Positions 52,841 to 62,793 are shown, counted from the first letter of the stretch. The stretch is 64,000 bases of DNA from Pseudoxanthomonas suwonensis 11-1 (GCF_000185965.1 NC_014924.1:3224001-3288000); one strand, 5' to 3'. Translations and numbers: made by a program. Notes: a model not told the origin generated them from the letters alone.

Positions 52841-52885
52841 TCCAGTCCGTGTAGTTGCCCGCCAAATTCTCAGGAGCAAGCCCCC

Positions 52886-53233
52886 ATGAAGACCAAGGTT
52901 GCAGGTCTGGCCGTCGTACTCGGCTTACTGGCCCCGTCGTACGCCATGGCGCAGGAAGGATCGGAAAACGCGGGTACGCCCGCTCCCAAGCAGTTCAAGA
53001 AGAGCCCCAACTGGCGCACCGTGGGCTATACCGCCGGCGCTACGGCGGTGGGCATCTGGGCGCTTGATCGCCTCAACAAAGGCAAGGGCGGCATCATTCC
53101 GGGTGGCGATGACGGTGAGGATCCGGGTGACGGCGGCGGCGGCACTGGTACGGGTGGCACTGGCGGTACCGGTGGTACCGGCGGCACTGGTGGTACCGGT
53201 GGCACTGGCGGTACCGGTGGCACTGGCGGCTGA
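52886..53233 (+). CDS. GfcA/YjbE-like secreted Gly-Gly-Thr repeat protein
   Basis: 115 aa. A signal peptide (1-23, ending YAMAQ) is followed by a short linker, a conserved-looking NWRTVGYTAGATAVGIWALDRL segment (42-63), an Asp/Gly-rich stretch and a C-terminal tail of Gly-Gly-Thr repeats. No homologue is recognised by sequence. By position (next to wza and gfcBCD), size, export signal and Thr/Gly-rich low complexity it is the counterpart of E. coli GfcA and YjbE, whose function is unknown. A hairpin at 53258-53293 separates it from wza, which may leave it expressed at a higher level. Confidence 0.82.
   Translation: MKTKVAGLAVVLGLLAPSYAMAQEGSENAGTPAPKQFKKSPNWRTVGYTAGATAVGIWALDRLNKGKGGIIPGGDDGEDPGDGGGGTGTGGTGGTGGTGGTGGTGGTGGTGGTGG
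53153..53224 (+). repeat. Eight tandem 9-base units coding Gly-Gly-Thr
   Basis: Units are GGTGGCACT, GGCGGTACC, GGTGGTACC and GGCGGCACT in mixed order, so the amino acids repeat perfectly but the third bases vary. It is an in-frame coding repeat, not a CRISPR. Confidence 0.93.
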
Positions 53234-53257
53234 GAAGTCCCGCCATGCCTGAACACA

Positions 53258-53293
53258 GGGGCCCGCCGGCCTTCAGCGCCTGGCGGGCCTTCT
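53258..53293 (+). terminator. Terminator or attenuator before wza
   Basis: GGCCCGCC and GGCGGGCC (53260-53267, 53282-53289) with a 14-base loop, then TTCT. The T tract is short, so readthrough into wza is likely. Confidence 0.65.
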
Positions 53294-53339
53294 CGTGTAT
53301 GGGGGTCCAGCGCCCCCCTGTTCTACGAATGGAAGCGAC

Positions 53340-54449
53340 ATGAAACGAGCCTTATGGTCCGGCGCGGCTGCGCTGATGGCGATCACTCTTATTTCCGGTT
53401 GCGCGTGGGCCCCTGGCCAGCATCTGGCCCGCACCAAGCCCGGTCCGGGACAGATCCGCACCTCAGGCAACGACCAACTCGATCTGGTAGCAATCACGCC
53501 GAAGCTGATCGCCATGGAGCAGGCAGCCCAGTCGAGCCAGCAGGTGCCGCAAGCGCTGCTCGATTACGAGCCTGAGCCTTACCGAATCGGCGCCGGTGAT
53601 GTCCTCTACATCACTGTCTGGGATCACCCGGAACTTACGGTCCCCGCCGGCCCGCAGCAGCAGGGCAACCTTGCCGGCCGCCTGGTCCAGGGCGATGGCA
53701 CCCTTTTCTATCCCTACCTGGGCAAGATCCAGGCCGCTGGACTGACCCCGTCCGAACTGCGCGAGACGCTGACCAAGCGACTCGCTTCCGTGATCCAGCA
53801 GCCGCAGCTGGACGTCTCGATCCTGAACTACGCGAGCCAGCGGGTCTGGGTTTCGGGCGCCGCCCAGCAGGCAGCCGTGGTCCCGCTGACCATCGTTCCC
53901 CTGACCTTGCAGGATGCGATCAGCAACGCTGGCTACAACGCCAGCCAGGCCGATCTTTCCGGCGTCCGCCTTACCCGCGACGGCGTGAGCTACACCCTGG
54001 ACATGTCCAGGCTGGGCGGCAAGCCGATCTACCTGCGCGCGGACGACCAGATCTATATCCCATACCTGGACTCGAAGGAAGTCTTCGTCGTCGGTGAGGT
54101 CAACCAGCCGGGAGCGCAGAACTTCAAGACGGGCAGCATCAGCCTGAGCCAGGCCCTGGGCCGCTCGCGCGGTCTCGCCCAGGCTACCTCCAATGGCAAT
54201 GCGGTCTACGTGATCCGCGGCGCCCAGCCGGATGCGCTTGAGCAAAGTCCCTCTGTGGTCTACCAGCTGGAAGCGAAGTCGCCCGCTGCATTCGCGGTTG
54301 CAAGCCAGTTCGAACTGGTACCTGGCGATGTCGTGTTCGTTGGTGCGGCGGGCATTACCCGCTGGAGCCGCTTCGTGAACCAGTTGCTGCCGTTTACCGG
54401 CATCATCAGCAACGCCGCCAGCGCCAGCAACGATCTCTCCAACAACTGA
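53340..54449 (+). CDS. wza: Wza-type outer-membrane polysaccharide export lipoprotein
   Basis: 369 aa. The lipobox is LISGC with Cys21. The poly_export domain YRIGAGDVLYITVWDHPELTVP starts near 80, then two SLBB domains (about 165-250 and 260-340). The C-terminal amphipathic helix (ITRWSRFVNQLLPF) would line the outer-membrane pore. It secretes polymer made under Wzc control. It matches GumB in role but is full Wza-like. GGAAG precedes the ATG. Confidence 0.96.
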   Translation: MKRALWSGAAALMAITLISGCAWAPGQHLARTKPGPGQIRTSGNDQLDLVAITPKLIAMEQAAQSSQQVPQALLDYEPEPYRIGAGDVLYITVWDHPELTVPAGPQQQGNLAGRLVQGDGTLFYPYLGKIQAAGLTPSELRETLTKRLASVIQQPQLDVSILNYASQRVWVSGAAQQAAVVPLTIVPLTLQDAISNAGYNASQADLSGVRLTRDGVSYTLDMSRLGGKPIYLRADDQIYIPYLDSKEVFVVGEVNQPGAQNFKTGSISLSQALGRSRGLAQATSNGNAVYVIRGAQPDALEQSPSVVYQLEAKSPAAFAVASQFELVPGDVVFVGAAGITRWSRFVNQLLPFTGIISNAASASNDLSNN

Positions 54450-54457
54450 CGGCTATC

Positions 54458-55165
54458 GTGCGCACGAGTCCCGTCTCCTGGGGGAAGCACTCCCGCCTCT
54501 CCGCCAGTGCGGCACCCGGCCGTGGCATCGCGTTGGCAGGCGTCGGCCTGATGGTCCTGCTGCTGACTGGCTGCGGGACGCTCCAGAGGGGCGTGGATAT
54601 GGCTCGCGGGGCCGTTTTCGGCCCCAAGGGTGTGCGTCCGGCGCCCGAGGAAGTCGCGGCGAGTCCGTACGCCCAGTTGTTGATTGAAGACGACGCAGTC
54701 AGCGCCGTCATGCTACTTGGCAACGACGATGACGGCCGGACTGCCTGGTTTACCGACCAGCACGTGGTGTTCCTGTGCGAAGGCGACCTGGTGTGCGGCA
54801 CGCATGGGCTGTCCGCTCGCCTGGACGACATGCGCATCGTCGGCCCCAACCCGTTCGTCGACCTGCGTGCGATCGGCCAGGCACCTTTCACGGTAGATCG
54901 CCGCTACGACTGGCATGACGGCTACCGGTATGGGGTCCAAGTGACCGGTACTGTTCGTCGCGTCGGCGAGGAAGAGGTCGAGATCCTTGAGCGCAAGCGC
55001 ACCCTGGTGCGCTACGAGGAGCAACTCTCGGGCGGCGTGGACGGCAAGAACATCTACTGGATCGACCCTGCCACCGGCCAGCTCCGGAAGAGCCGGCAAC
55101 TGGTGGCCCCAGGCCACTATGCCGAGATCGAGATCCTGAAGCCGTATCGCAGGAGGGTGCAGTGA
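54458..55165 (+). CDS. gfcB: GfcB/YjbF-family lipoprotein
   Basis: 235 aa. A lipobox LLLTGC gives Cys39 after a rather long N-region, so the true start could be slightly later. The body is the YjbF/GfcB beta-rich domain (PYAQLLIEDDAVSAVMLLGNDD, then IVGPNPFVDLR and a C-terminal TLVRYEEQL...NIYWIDPATGQLRKSRQ). It is required for capsule or EPS export in E. coli homologues. The stop overlaps gfcC by GTGA. Confidence 0.88.
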   Translation: MRTSPVSWGKHSRLSASAAPGRGIALAGVGLMVLLLTGCGTLQRGVDMARGAVFGPKGVRPAPEEVAASPYAQLLIEDDAVSAVMLLGNDDDGRTAWFTDQHVVFLCEGDLVCGTHGLSARLDDMRIVGPNPFVDLRAIGQAPFTVDRRYDWHDGYRYGVQVTGTVRRVGEEEVEILERKRTLVRYEEQLSGGVDGKNIYWIDPATGQLRKSRQLVAPGHYAEIEILKPYRRRVQ

Positions 55166-55962
55166 GTCCGTCGCAGGGCTTCGCGTCCGTGGTGATGCTG
55201 GTCGCGCTTGTCGCGGCTCCGTCGGCCGTGCGCGCGGCAGCGCAGCTAACCGTGTCCGTCGAAGGCGCCGTGCAGGCCCCTGGTGCCCAGCAACATGAGG
55301 TCGGCAGCCGTTTTTCGGATGCGCTTGAAGCCGCGGCACCCCGCCGGGATGCTTATGCGCTCGGAGCCTCTGTTTTCCGCGCGACTGCGCAAGCCGCGCA
55401 GGTCCGGCAACGAGCCGGCCTGTTGCACGACCTCAAACTGGTGGCAGAGGCTAACGAAGTGCCGGCCGCCGTGGCGAGCCGCGCGGCGGCGTTGCACGCG
55501 TGGGTGGAAGGTCTGCCCGCCACCGGGCGCGTTCCCCTTGAGGGCAACGTGCGTCGGCTCGAGGTTTCGCTGGGCGACAGCAACAGCCTTCTGGCCAATG
55601 GCGATCGCCTTTTCCTGCCGGAGCGTCCGGACACCGTGACCGTGACCGGGGCCGTCCAGACACCCTGTTTGCTACCGCATGTCCCTGATCGGGATGCAGT
55701 CGCCTATGCAAGCGCGTGCCTTGTCGATACCCGTGCCGCCGATCCGGACGCGCTTATCGTGATCCAGCCCGACGGACACATCGCCGAACTTGGCGTCGCC
55801 ATGTGGAACCGTAGCCCGGCACAAGCGCTGGCGCCCGGAGCAATCGTCCTCGTGCCTTTCCGTCTTCGGCATATCGCGCGCCTCACTCCGGAACTGAACA
55901 GCGAGCTGGCCAGCTTCCTGGCTACCCAGCCACTGCCGCATGACCCGTTGGGGTTGCCATGA
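55162..55962 (+). CDS. gfcC: GfcC/YjbG-family periplasmic protein
   Basis: 266 aa. A signal peptide (1-26) precedes a ubiquitin-like/SLBB-type fold: LTVSVEGAVQAPG near 30 and TVTVTGAVQTPCLLPH near 155. The Cys near 166 and 176 may pair. GfcC is thought to interact with Wza or with the polymer. The gene overlaps both neighbours, so the three are coupled. Confidence 0.85.
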   Translation: MSPSQGFASVVMLVALVAAPSAVRAAAQLTVSVEGAVQAPGAQQHEVGSRFSDALEAAAPRRDAYALGASVFRATAQAAQVRQRAGLLHDLKLVAEANEVPAAVASRAAALHAWVEGLPATGRVPLEGNVRRLEVSLGDSNSLLANGDRLFLPERPDTVTVTGAVQTPCLLPHVPDRDAVAYASACLVDTRAADPDALIVIQPDGHIAELGVAMWNRSPAQALAPGAIVLVPFRLRHIARLTPELNSELASFLATQPLPHDPLGLP

Positions 55963-58184
55963 GTCATCGTCTGCGCCGCGTACTTCCGCCGCTCAGCATG
56001 TTGAGTCTGGCCATATGTGGCGGGCTCCACGCCGAGGTTCCTGCGACCCAGAACGACTGGGGCGGCATCGGCCTGATGCAGACGCCCACGGCCCGCATGG
56101 CCGAAGAGGGTGAGTTCGCCTTCACCGTCGGCCATATCTCCCCTTACACCCACTACAACGTAGCGATGCAACCTTTCCCGTGGCTGGAAGGTATCTATCG
56201 CTATACCAATGTAGCCGCCGTCCCGTATGCCGCAAGCAAGGGAAGGCAGCACTACAAGGACAAGTCGATCGATTTCAAGCTGCGGCTGTGGGAGGAAGGG
56301 CGGTGGCTGCCCGCGGTTGCTGTCGGCGCCCGTGACTTCGGCGGCACTGGCCTGTTCTCCACCGAGTACGTCGTCGCCAGCAAGCGCTTCGGGGATTTCG
56401 ACGCCAGCGTGGGCTTCGCCACCGGCTACCTCGGTAGCAACGGCGGCATCCGCAACCCGCTTGGCATGATCGACAGCGATTTCGACACGCGGCCTGATCC
56501 GACCAGTGCAATCGTCAATGCCGGCAAGGTCGGTCTTCGGTACCTGGGGCACGGCGAAATCGGCGTCTTTGGTGGCGTGTCCTGGCAGACCCCCTGGGAT
56601 CCGCTGCTGGTCAAGGTCGAGTACGACGGCCACGATTACAGCGCCGAACCAGGCGTGCGCTGGCTGCCACAGGATTCGCGCTTCAACATCGGCCTGCACT
56701 ACACCCCCAAACCCGGCGTGCGTCTCACCCTGGGCTGGGAGCGCGGCAACGAGCTGCAGGCGAGCCTCGCGCTGCACAGCAACCTCAAGAACGCGGCACG
56801 CGTGGCAGGTCCGCTCGACCCGCCCAGGATCCCGATGCGCGAAAGCGCGATGGCTTCCACCCCCGACACGGAGGCTGGCAACAGCCCGATGGAAGCGGCT
56901 GCGTGGGATCACCCCGCAGGCACCGGAACCGCAGGCGTGGAGAGCGCAATTGGCGACTTCCCGCTGCTTCCGGGACATACCTGGGACAGCGTGCGGCAGC
57001 AGCTGATTGAGAATGCAGGCTTCTACCTGCGCAAGGTCGAGGTCAGCGGCGACGAGTTGATCCTGCACGGCAACCAGACGCTGTCCATCTATATCGCGGA
57101 CAGCCTGGGACGCACCGCGCGTGTGCTCGACAACGTGGTCGATCCCAGCGTGGAGTGGTTCACCGTAGCCCACGACCGGCAGGACATGCCGATCGCGCAG
57201 ACCAGCGTCTCGCGCAGTGCGATGGCCGCCTATGTGCGCCGCGATATCGACCTCGACACGATGGCGCGCAGCATCGAGCTGAACCCGCCAGGTAGCTCCC
57301 GCGAGGGCGACATCGTCTACGACCGGCCTATGGACAGGCGCTTGCGTTATGGCCTGGCTCCCGGCCTGAAGGAGATCATCGGCGGTCCGGACGACTTCAT
57401 CCTGTACCAGCTGACCGCCAACGCTTCCGCGTCCTGGTCCTTCAGCCGCAGCACCTGGTTCGCCGGCGTGGTGGCCATCGATCTGGACAACAACTTCTAC
57501 AAGTTCCAGTACGACGCGCCCAGCAACCTGCCGCGCGTGCGCACGGACATGCGGCAGTACGTGACCACCTCGGACGTCACGATCCCGAACCTGCAGCTGA
57601 CGACCACCCATGCGCTTGGCCGCGATCTCTATGGCATGGCCTACGCGGGTCTGCTTGAAAGCATGTTCGCGGGCGTCGGCGGCGAACTCCTGTACCGCCC
57701 CGTCGGCGAACGCTGGGCCCTGGGTGTGAACGCAAACTGGGTCAAGCAGCGCGATTACGACCAGCGTTTCTCGTTCCGGGACTACAAGGTCGCCACGGGC
57801 CACGCCACCCTTTATTACGACTTCGGCCAGGAACACCGGGTCCATGTCGCGACCTCCGCCGGCCGTTACCTGGCCGGCGACTGGGGCGTGACCCTGGATG
57901 TGTCGCGCATCTTCAACAATGGCGTGGCAATGGGTGCCTGGGCCACAAAGACCAACGTTTCCTCCGCCGAGTTCGGCGAGGGCAGTTTCGACAAGGGCAT
58001 CTATGTGTCGGTGCCTGTGGACCTGTTGCTCCGTCGCTCGACCAGGCAGCGCGCCGATCTGGTGTGGCAACCGCTCGTACGTGACGGTGGCGCGCGACTC
58101 GCTCGTCGTTACAGCCTCTACCAGATGACTGGCGAACGGGACCAACACTTCTTTTTCGAGAATATTAAATACATTGACCCATAG
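55959..58184 (+). CDS. gfcD: GfcD/YjbH-family outer-membrane protein
   Basis: 741 aa. A signal peptide (about 1-26) is followed by NDWGGIGLMQTPTARMAEEGEF, the standard YjbH/GfcD start. The rest is beta-rich with regular aromatic strands, consistent with a barrel. In E. coli it works with GfcB/C in polysaccharide secretion. An ATGA overlap with gfcC fixes the start. Confidence 0.9.
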   Translation: MSHRLRRVLPPLSMLSLAICGGLHAEVPATQNDWGGIGLMQTPTARMAEEGEFAFTVGHISPYTHYNVAMQPFPWLEGIYRYTNVAAVPYAASKGRQHYKDKSIDFKLRLWEEGRWLPAVAVGARDFGGTGLFSTEYVVASKRFGDFDASVGFATGYLGSNGGIRNPLGMIDSDFDTRPDPTSAIVNAGKVGLRYLGHGEIGVFGGVSWQTPWDPLLVKVEYDGHDYSAEPGVRWLPQDSRFNIGLHYTPKPGVRLTLGWERGNELQASLALHSNLKNAARVAGPLDPPRIPMRESAMASTPDTEAGNSPMEAAAWDHPAGTGTAGVESAIGDFPLLPGHTWDSVRQQLIENAGFYLRKVEVSGDELILHGNQTLSIYIADSLGRTARVLDNVVDPSVEWFTVAHDRQDMPIAQTSVSRSAMAAYVRRDIDLDTMARSIELNPPGSSREGDIVYDRPMDRRLRYGLAPGLKEIIGGPDDFILYQLTANASASWSFSRSTWFAGVVAIDLDNNFYKFQYDAPSNLPRVRTDMRQYVTTSDVTIPNLQLTTTHALGRDLYGMAYAGLLESMFAGVGGELLYRPVGERWALGVNANWVKQRDYDQRFSFRDYKVATGHATLYYDFGQEHRVHVATSAGRYLAGDWGVTLDVSRIFNNGVAMGAWATKTNVSSAEFGEGSFDKGIYVSVPVDLLLRRSTRQRADLVWQPLVRDGGARLARRYSLYQMTGERDQHFFFENIKYIDP

Positions 58185-58317
58185 CTGTTAGGAATAACAA
58201 GGATCGGTTTCTTGGATGCTATCCTCGCCCCAAGCTTTTGCTGCAATGCAACAACCCAAGAGGGAGGGGACCTCACCAGGCCTGCGCCGATCCGCACCAC
58301 GGAAGGACCATTCAGTC

Positions 58318-59745
58318 ATGTTGCTTATGCCAGTCAATCAAGAAACGGCCAGCGTGCGAACCACCAGTAACGTCACGGCCGCGTTCAACGCAGTCCTGCG
58401 CCTTGGCGATCCGGCCATGCTCATCGCAGGTGCGGCCTTCGCGCACTGGGTGCGCTTTGGAACGCCCATCCTCCAGGTCGAGTACGTCCGCCTGGTGGTC
58501 CTCACCACGGTGTTCGCGCTCCTCGTCCTCAGTTCCAAGATGTACAGGAGCTGGCGTGGCCGGGGACTTTCCGCCGAGGTCATGCACCTCGGGTTCCGCT
58601 GGTCGTTGGTTTTCATCGGCGTCGTTCTGTACGCCACCGCGACCCAGCTGACGGTCGAGCTGTCCCGTTTGTGGTTGGGTACCTGGTTTGCCGCCAGCTT
58701 GGGCGGTGCGGTGTTGCTACGCTTCATTATCCGTGGCATCGCCGCCTGGGTACGCGCGCGTGGCATGGACCTGCGCACCGCCGTCATCGTCGGCGGCAAC
58801 CCGGATGCCCAGCGCATCGTCGATACGATGCGCCAGAACCCCTGGATGGGCATCAAGCTCCGTGGCTGGTTCTCGACCAGCGCGGACCGTTGCGCGCTGG
58901 AAACGGTCAAGCCGATGGGACGCGTGGACGGGCTCGCCGAGTTCGTCGAAAAGAACCACATCGATCAGGTCTGGATCGCGCTGCCGATGCGTGAGCAGGG
59001 CCAGATCGCCAATGTGCTACGCCAGCTCGACCACTCCACCACCGACATCAAGTTCCTGCCCGACCTGTTCGGCCTGGAGCTGCTGAACCACTCGGTGGAG
59101 AGCATCGCCGGCCTGCCGATCATCAACCTGCGCTCCAGCCCGCTCGACGGCAATGCCCGCCTGATCAAGGCGATCGAGGACAAGATACTGGCCTCGATCA
59201 TCCTCCTGCTGATCTCGCCGCTGCTGGCACTGATCGCCATCGGCATCAAGCTGAGCGACCCGGGACCGGTGATCTTCAAGCAGCTGCGGCATGGCATGGG
59301 GGGCAAGCCGATCGAGGTCTGGAAGTTCCGCAGCATGCGGATGCACAAGGAAGAGGAAGGACGCATCACCCAGGCGACCAAGGGCGACCCGCGCATTTTC
59401 CCGTTCGGTGGCTTCCTGCGCCGCACCAGCCTCGATGAGCTCCCGCAGTTCATCAACGTGCTGCAGGGCCGCATGTCCATCGTCGGTCCGCGCCCGCATC
59501 CCCTTGCGCTGAACGAGCAGTTCAAGACCCTGGTCGACCGCTACATGCAGCGCCACCGGGTCAAGCCCGGCATCACCGGCTGGGCGCAGGTAAATGGATT
59601 CCGCGGCGAGACGGATACCGTCGAGAAGATGGCGCAGCGCGTCAGGTACGACCTGTACTACCTCCAGAACTGGTCGCTCTGGCTGGACCTGCGCATCGTA
59701 TTCATGACCGTATTCAAGGGTTTCGTCGGTCAGAACGCTTACTGA
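58318..59745 (+). CDS. wcaJ: Undecaprenyl-phosphate glucose phosphotransferase
   Basis: 475 aa, close to GumD (484). Four N-terminal helices and a NAD-like CoA_binding_3 region (about 135-250) are followed by one helix and the bacterial sugar transferase domain, with KFRSMRMHKEEEG and DELPQFINVLQGRMSIVGPRPHPLALN. It places glucose-1-phosphate on undecaprenyl phosphate, starting the repeat unit. GGAAGGA is 8 bases from ATG 58318; the in-frame upstream extension is not conserved. Confidence 0.95.
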   Translation: MLLMPVNQETASVRTTSNVTAAFNAVLRLGDPAMLIAGAAFAHWVRFGTPILQVEYVRLVVLTTVFALLVLSSKMYRSWRGRGLSAEVMHLGFRWSLVFIGVVLYATATQLTVELSRLWLGTWFAASLGGAVLLRFIIRGIAAWVRARGMDLRTAVIVGGNPDAQRIVDTMRQNPWMGIKLRGWFSTSADRCALETVKPMGRVDGLAEFVEKNHIDQVWIALPMREQGQIANVLRQLDHSTTDIKFLPDLFGLELLNHSVESIAGLPIINLRSSPLDGNARLIKAIEDKILASIILLLISPLLALIAIGIKLSDPGPVIFKQLRHGMGGKPIEVWKFRSMRMHKEEEGRITQATKGDPRIFPFGGFLRRTSLDELPQFINVLQGRMSIVGPRPHPLALNEQFKTLVDRYMQRHRVKPGITGWAQVNGFRGETDTVEKMAQRVRYDLYYLQNWSLWLDLRIVFMTVFKGFVGQNAY

Positions 59746-59783
59746 CTTAGCAACACAAGCAGCAAAGCCCAGCAACCAGCGCC

Positions 59784-59826
59784 GCGGGAGGCACGACCTC
59801 CTGCGCGCGCTCCCGCTTTCATTTGT
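59784..59826 (+). terminator. Attenuator-like hairpin between wcaJ and ugd
   Basis: GCGGGAG and CTCCCGC with a 19-base loop, then TTTCATTTG. The T-rich end is weak, so it may only reduce expression of the downstream genes. Confidence 0.55.
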
Positions 59827-59847
59827 TCTTACTGGAATCGAACACGC

Positions 59848-61014
59848 ATGAAGATCGCTATCGCCGGAACCGGCTACGTGGGCCTCTCCAACGCCATCCT
59901 GCTTGCTCAGAACCATACCGTCGTCGCCCTGGACATCGATGCAGCCAAGGTCGAAATGCTCAACCGTGGGCAGTCGCCGATCGACGACGCCGAGATCCAG
60001 CAGTACCTCTCGGAGAAGAAGCTCGACTTCCGTGCGACCCTGGATAAGCGCGAAGCCTACGAAGGCGCCGACTTCGTCATCATCGCCACCCCCACCGACT
60101 ACGATCCGGAAACCAACTACTTCAACACAGGCTCGGTCGAGTCGGTGATCCGCGACGTGGTGGCCATCAACCCGAGCGCCACGATGGTCATCAAGTCGAC
60201 CATCCCGGTCGGCTTCACCGTGGGCGCCCGCCAGAAGTACGGCACCACCAACGTGATTTTCTCGCCCGAGTTCCTGCGCGAGGGCCGTGCGCTGTACGAC
60301 AACCTGCATCCCAGCCGCATCATCGTCGGCGAGCGCTCCGAGCGCGCCGAGACCTTCGCGAACCTGCTGCAGGAAGGCGCCATCAAGAAGGACTCCCCGG
60401 TCCTGTTTACCGACTCCACCGAGGCCGAGGCGATCAAGCTGTTTGCCAACACCTACCTGGCCATGCGTGTTGCATTCTTCAACGAGCTCGACACCTACGC
60501 CTGCACCCACGGCCTGGACACCCGCCAGATCATCGAGGGCGTGAGCCTGGACCCACGCGTCGGCGGCCACTACAACAACCCCAGCTTCGGCTACGGCGGC
60601 TACTGCCTGCCGAAGGACACCAAGCAGCTGCTGGCCAACTACAACGACGTCCCGCAGAACCTGATCCGCGCGATCGTCGATTCCAATACCACCCGCAAGG
60701 ACTTCATCGCCCGCGACGTCCTGCGTCGCGAACCAAAGGTCGTCGGCGTGTACCGCCTGATCATGAAGGCCGGCTCGGACAATTTCCGCGCCTCGAGCGT
60801 GCAGGGCATCATGAAGCGCATCAAGGCCAAGGGCGTTGAAGTCATCGTGTACGAACCGGTCGTCAAGGACACCGAGTTCTTCCACTCGCGCGTGGTCAAC
60901 GACCTGCAGGAGTTCAAGAAGCAGGCGGACGTCATCATCGCCAACCGCATTACCGACGACATCCGCGATGTCGCCAACAAGGTCTATAGCCGCGACCTGT
61001 TCGGCTCCGACTGA
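59848..61014 (+). CDS. ugd: UDP-glucose 6-dehydrogenase
   Basis: 388 aa, the short E. coli-like form. The dinucleotide loop [10 protein letters not shown] is at 7-16 and the catalytic Cys lies in [13 protein letters not shown] near 255. [10 protein letters not shown] and SPEFLREG are typical. It makes UDP-glucuronate for the polymer. An epimerase gene follows 11 bases later. Confidence 0.97.
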   Translation: MKIAIAGTGYVGLSNAILLAQNHTVVALDIDAAKVEMLNRGQSPIDDAEIQQYLSEKKLDFRATLDKREAYEGADFVIIATPTDYDPETNYFNTGSVESVIRDVVAINPSATMVIKSTIPVGFTVGARQKYGTTNVIFSPEFLREGRALYDNLHPSRIIVGERSERAETFANLLQEGAIKKDSPVLFTDSTEAEAIKLFANTYLAMRVAFFNELDTYACTHGLDTRQIIEGVSLDPRVGGHYNNPSFGYGGYCLPKDTKQLLANYNDVPQNLIRAIVDSNTTRKDFIARDVLRREPKVVGVYRLIMKAGSDNFRASSVQGIMKRIKAKGVEVIVYEPVVKDTEFFHSRVVNDLQEFKKQADVIIANRITDDIRDVANKVYSRDLFGSD

Positions 61015-61025
61015 TCCTGGGACGA

Positions 61026-62012
61026 ATGGCCAAGACCATGAAGATTCTCGTCACAGGCGCAGCCGGGTTCGTCGGCTTCCACACTACCACCCGGCTGCTA
61101 GGTGCTGGCCATGAGGTCGTGGGCATCGACAACCTGAATGCCTATTACGACGTCGGACTCAAGCAGGGCCGGTTGGCCCTGCTCAAGGACCGACCGGGCT
61201 TCTCCTTCACGAAGCTCGACCTGGCCGACCGAGCAGGGATGGCGTCCCTGTTCCAGGATCATGCGTTCGACCTGGTCCTGCATCTGGGCGCCCAGGCGGG
61301 TGTCCGCTACTCGCTTGAGAATCCGTTCGCCTACCTGGATAGCAACCTCACCGGCATGCTGACCGTCCTGGAAGGTTGCCGGCACAGCGGCGTCAAGCAC
61401 CTGGTCTACGCCTCCTCCTCGTCGGTGTACGGGTCCAACACCAAGCTGCCGTTCGCCACGGAAGACCGCGTCGACACCCCGGTATCGCTGTATGCCGCCA
61501 CCAAGAAGGCGGACGAGCTGATGGCGCATACCTATGCGCATCTGTACCGGTTCCCGATCACCGGCCTGCGTTTCTTCACCGTATACGGTCCGTGGGGCCG
61601 GCCGGACATGGCGTACTACAAGTTCGCCAATGCCATCATGGCGGGCAAGCCGATCGATGTGTACAACCACGGGGACATGCGCCGGGATTTCACGTACATC
61701 GACGACATCGTCGATGCGATCGAAGCGATTGTTGCCCAAGGCCCCAAGCCGAGCGGAATGGATGTGCCGCACAAGGTCTACAACCTTGGCCACAACCATC
61801 CCGAGCAACTGCTGGACATGATCGAGCTGCTCGAGGGGCTGCTCGGGAAGCAGGCCGAGAAGCGGATGCTGCCAATGCAACCGGGCGATGTCTACGCCAC
61901 CTACGCGGACATCAGCGACATCAGCCGCGACTATGGCTACACCACCAAGACCAGCCTGGCGAACGGACTGAAACAGTTCGTCTCCTGGTACCGGAGCTAC
62001 CATGGCAGTTGA
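61026..62012 (+). CDS. UDP-glucuronate 4-epimerase (UDP-galacturonate forming)
   Basis: 328 aa SDR enzyme. TGAAGFVGFH is the NAD loop, the catalytic Tyr-Lys pair is in YAATKKADE near 157, and the NLNAYYDVGLKQGRL segment is typical of the GlcA 4-epimerase group. Together with Ugd it supplies UDP-GalA. ATG 61026 is used; ATG 61038 (MKILVTG) is an equally good start. It overlaps the next gene by 11 bases. Confidence 0.9.
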   Translation: MAKTMKILVTGAAGFVGFHTTTRLLGAGHEVVGIDNLNAYYDVGLKQGRLALLKDRPGFSFTKLDLADRAGMASLFQDHAFDLVLHLGAQAGVRYSLENPFAYLDSNLTGMLTVLEGCRHSGVKHLVYASSSSVYGSNTKLPFATEDRVDTPVSLYAATKKADELMAHTYAHLYRFPITGLRFFTVYGPWGRPDMAYYKFANAIMAGKPIDVYNHGDMRRDFTYIDDIVDAIEAIVAQGPKPSGMDVPHKVYNLGHNHPEQLLDMIELLEGLLGKQAEKRMLPMQPGDVYATYADISDISRDYGYTTKTSLANGLKQFVSWYRSYHGS

Positions 62013-62793
62013 TATCGCCACCGACAGTGGCAACCACGACTTCCCCGTAGTGCAGGTCGGCGGCTTCCCGACGGCTTCGGTTTCCCGCCGCAAGCTTGCG
62101 CAATGCATGGTGCGGGACTGCATGGCTGCACGCGAAGACAGGGAGAACTGGATCCCGAAGGCTGTGTTTTCCTCCAATGGCCAAGGCATCGCCCTCGCCG
62201 GACAGGATCCGGCGTTTGCAGATGCCATGGCTGCGGCCGATATCATCCATGCAGATGGCATGCCGGTGGTCTTTGCAAGCCGCAGGACCGCGCACCCGCT
62301 GCCCGAGCGCATCTGCACCACTGATTTTTTTCATGATGCGGCCCAGGCTGCGAGCGAACACAAGCTGCGCTTCTTCATCCTCGGCGCGAAGGAGGAGCAG
62401 AACCGGGCCGTAGTCGAGGCCATCCGAAAGCTTTATCCGGACGTCGAGATTGTTGGCCGGCACCATGGATACTTCCCACCGGAGGACGACAAGCGTGTGT
62501 GTGACCTCGTCCGCGCGAGTGGAGCGGACGTGCTCTGGGTCGCTCTGGGCAAGCCGCGGCAGGAGTTCTGGTCGATCCGTAATCGCGAGAACCTCAAAGG
62601 CGTGGGCTGGATCAAGACCTGCGGCGGCCTCTATTCGTTCCTCACCGGGGACGCTCCGCGAGCACCGGGCTGGATGCAGGCCTTGGGGCTGGAATGGCTC
62701 CATCGCGTGGCACTGGATCCCAAGCGGCTCGGCTGGCGATACCTGACCACTAATCCGTATGCGTTCTATCGACTAGTTCGATACACGCGATAA
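62002..62793 (+). CDS. WecG/TagA/CpsF-family glycosyltransferase
   Basis: 263 aa. The GT26 core is clear: VFSSNGQGIALAGQDPAFADAMAAADIIHADGMPVV near 55-90, FILGAKEEQNRAV, VGRHHGYFPPEDD and VALGKPRQEFW. It is related to GumM and WecG and adds a sugar to the lipid-linked acceptor at the inner membrane. The sugar is not predictable from sequence. Confidence 0.93.
   Translation: MAVDIATDSGNHDFPVVQVGGFPTASVSRRKLAQCMVRDCMAAREDRENWIPKAVFSSNGQGIALAGQDPAFADAMAAADIIHADGMPVVFASRRTAHPLPERICTTDFFHDAAQAASEHKLRFFILGAKEEQNRAVVEAIRKLYPDVEIVGRHHGYFPPEDDKRVCDLVRASGADVLWVALGKPRQEFWSIRNRENLKGVGWIKTCGGLYSFLTGDAPRAPGWMQALGLEWLHRVALDPKRLGWRYLTTNPYAFYRLVRYTR

Noticed and set aside
53153-53224. Tandem repeat considered as CRISPR
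   Set aside because: Units are 9 bases with no spacers and code Gly-Gly-Thr in frame with a signal-peptide protein.
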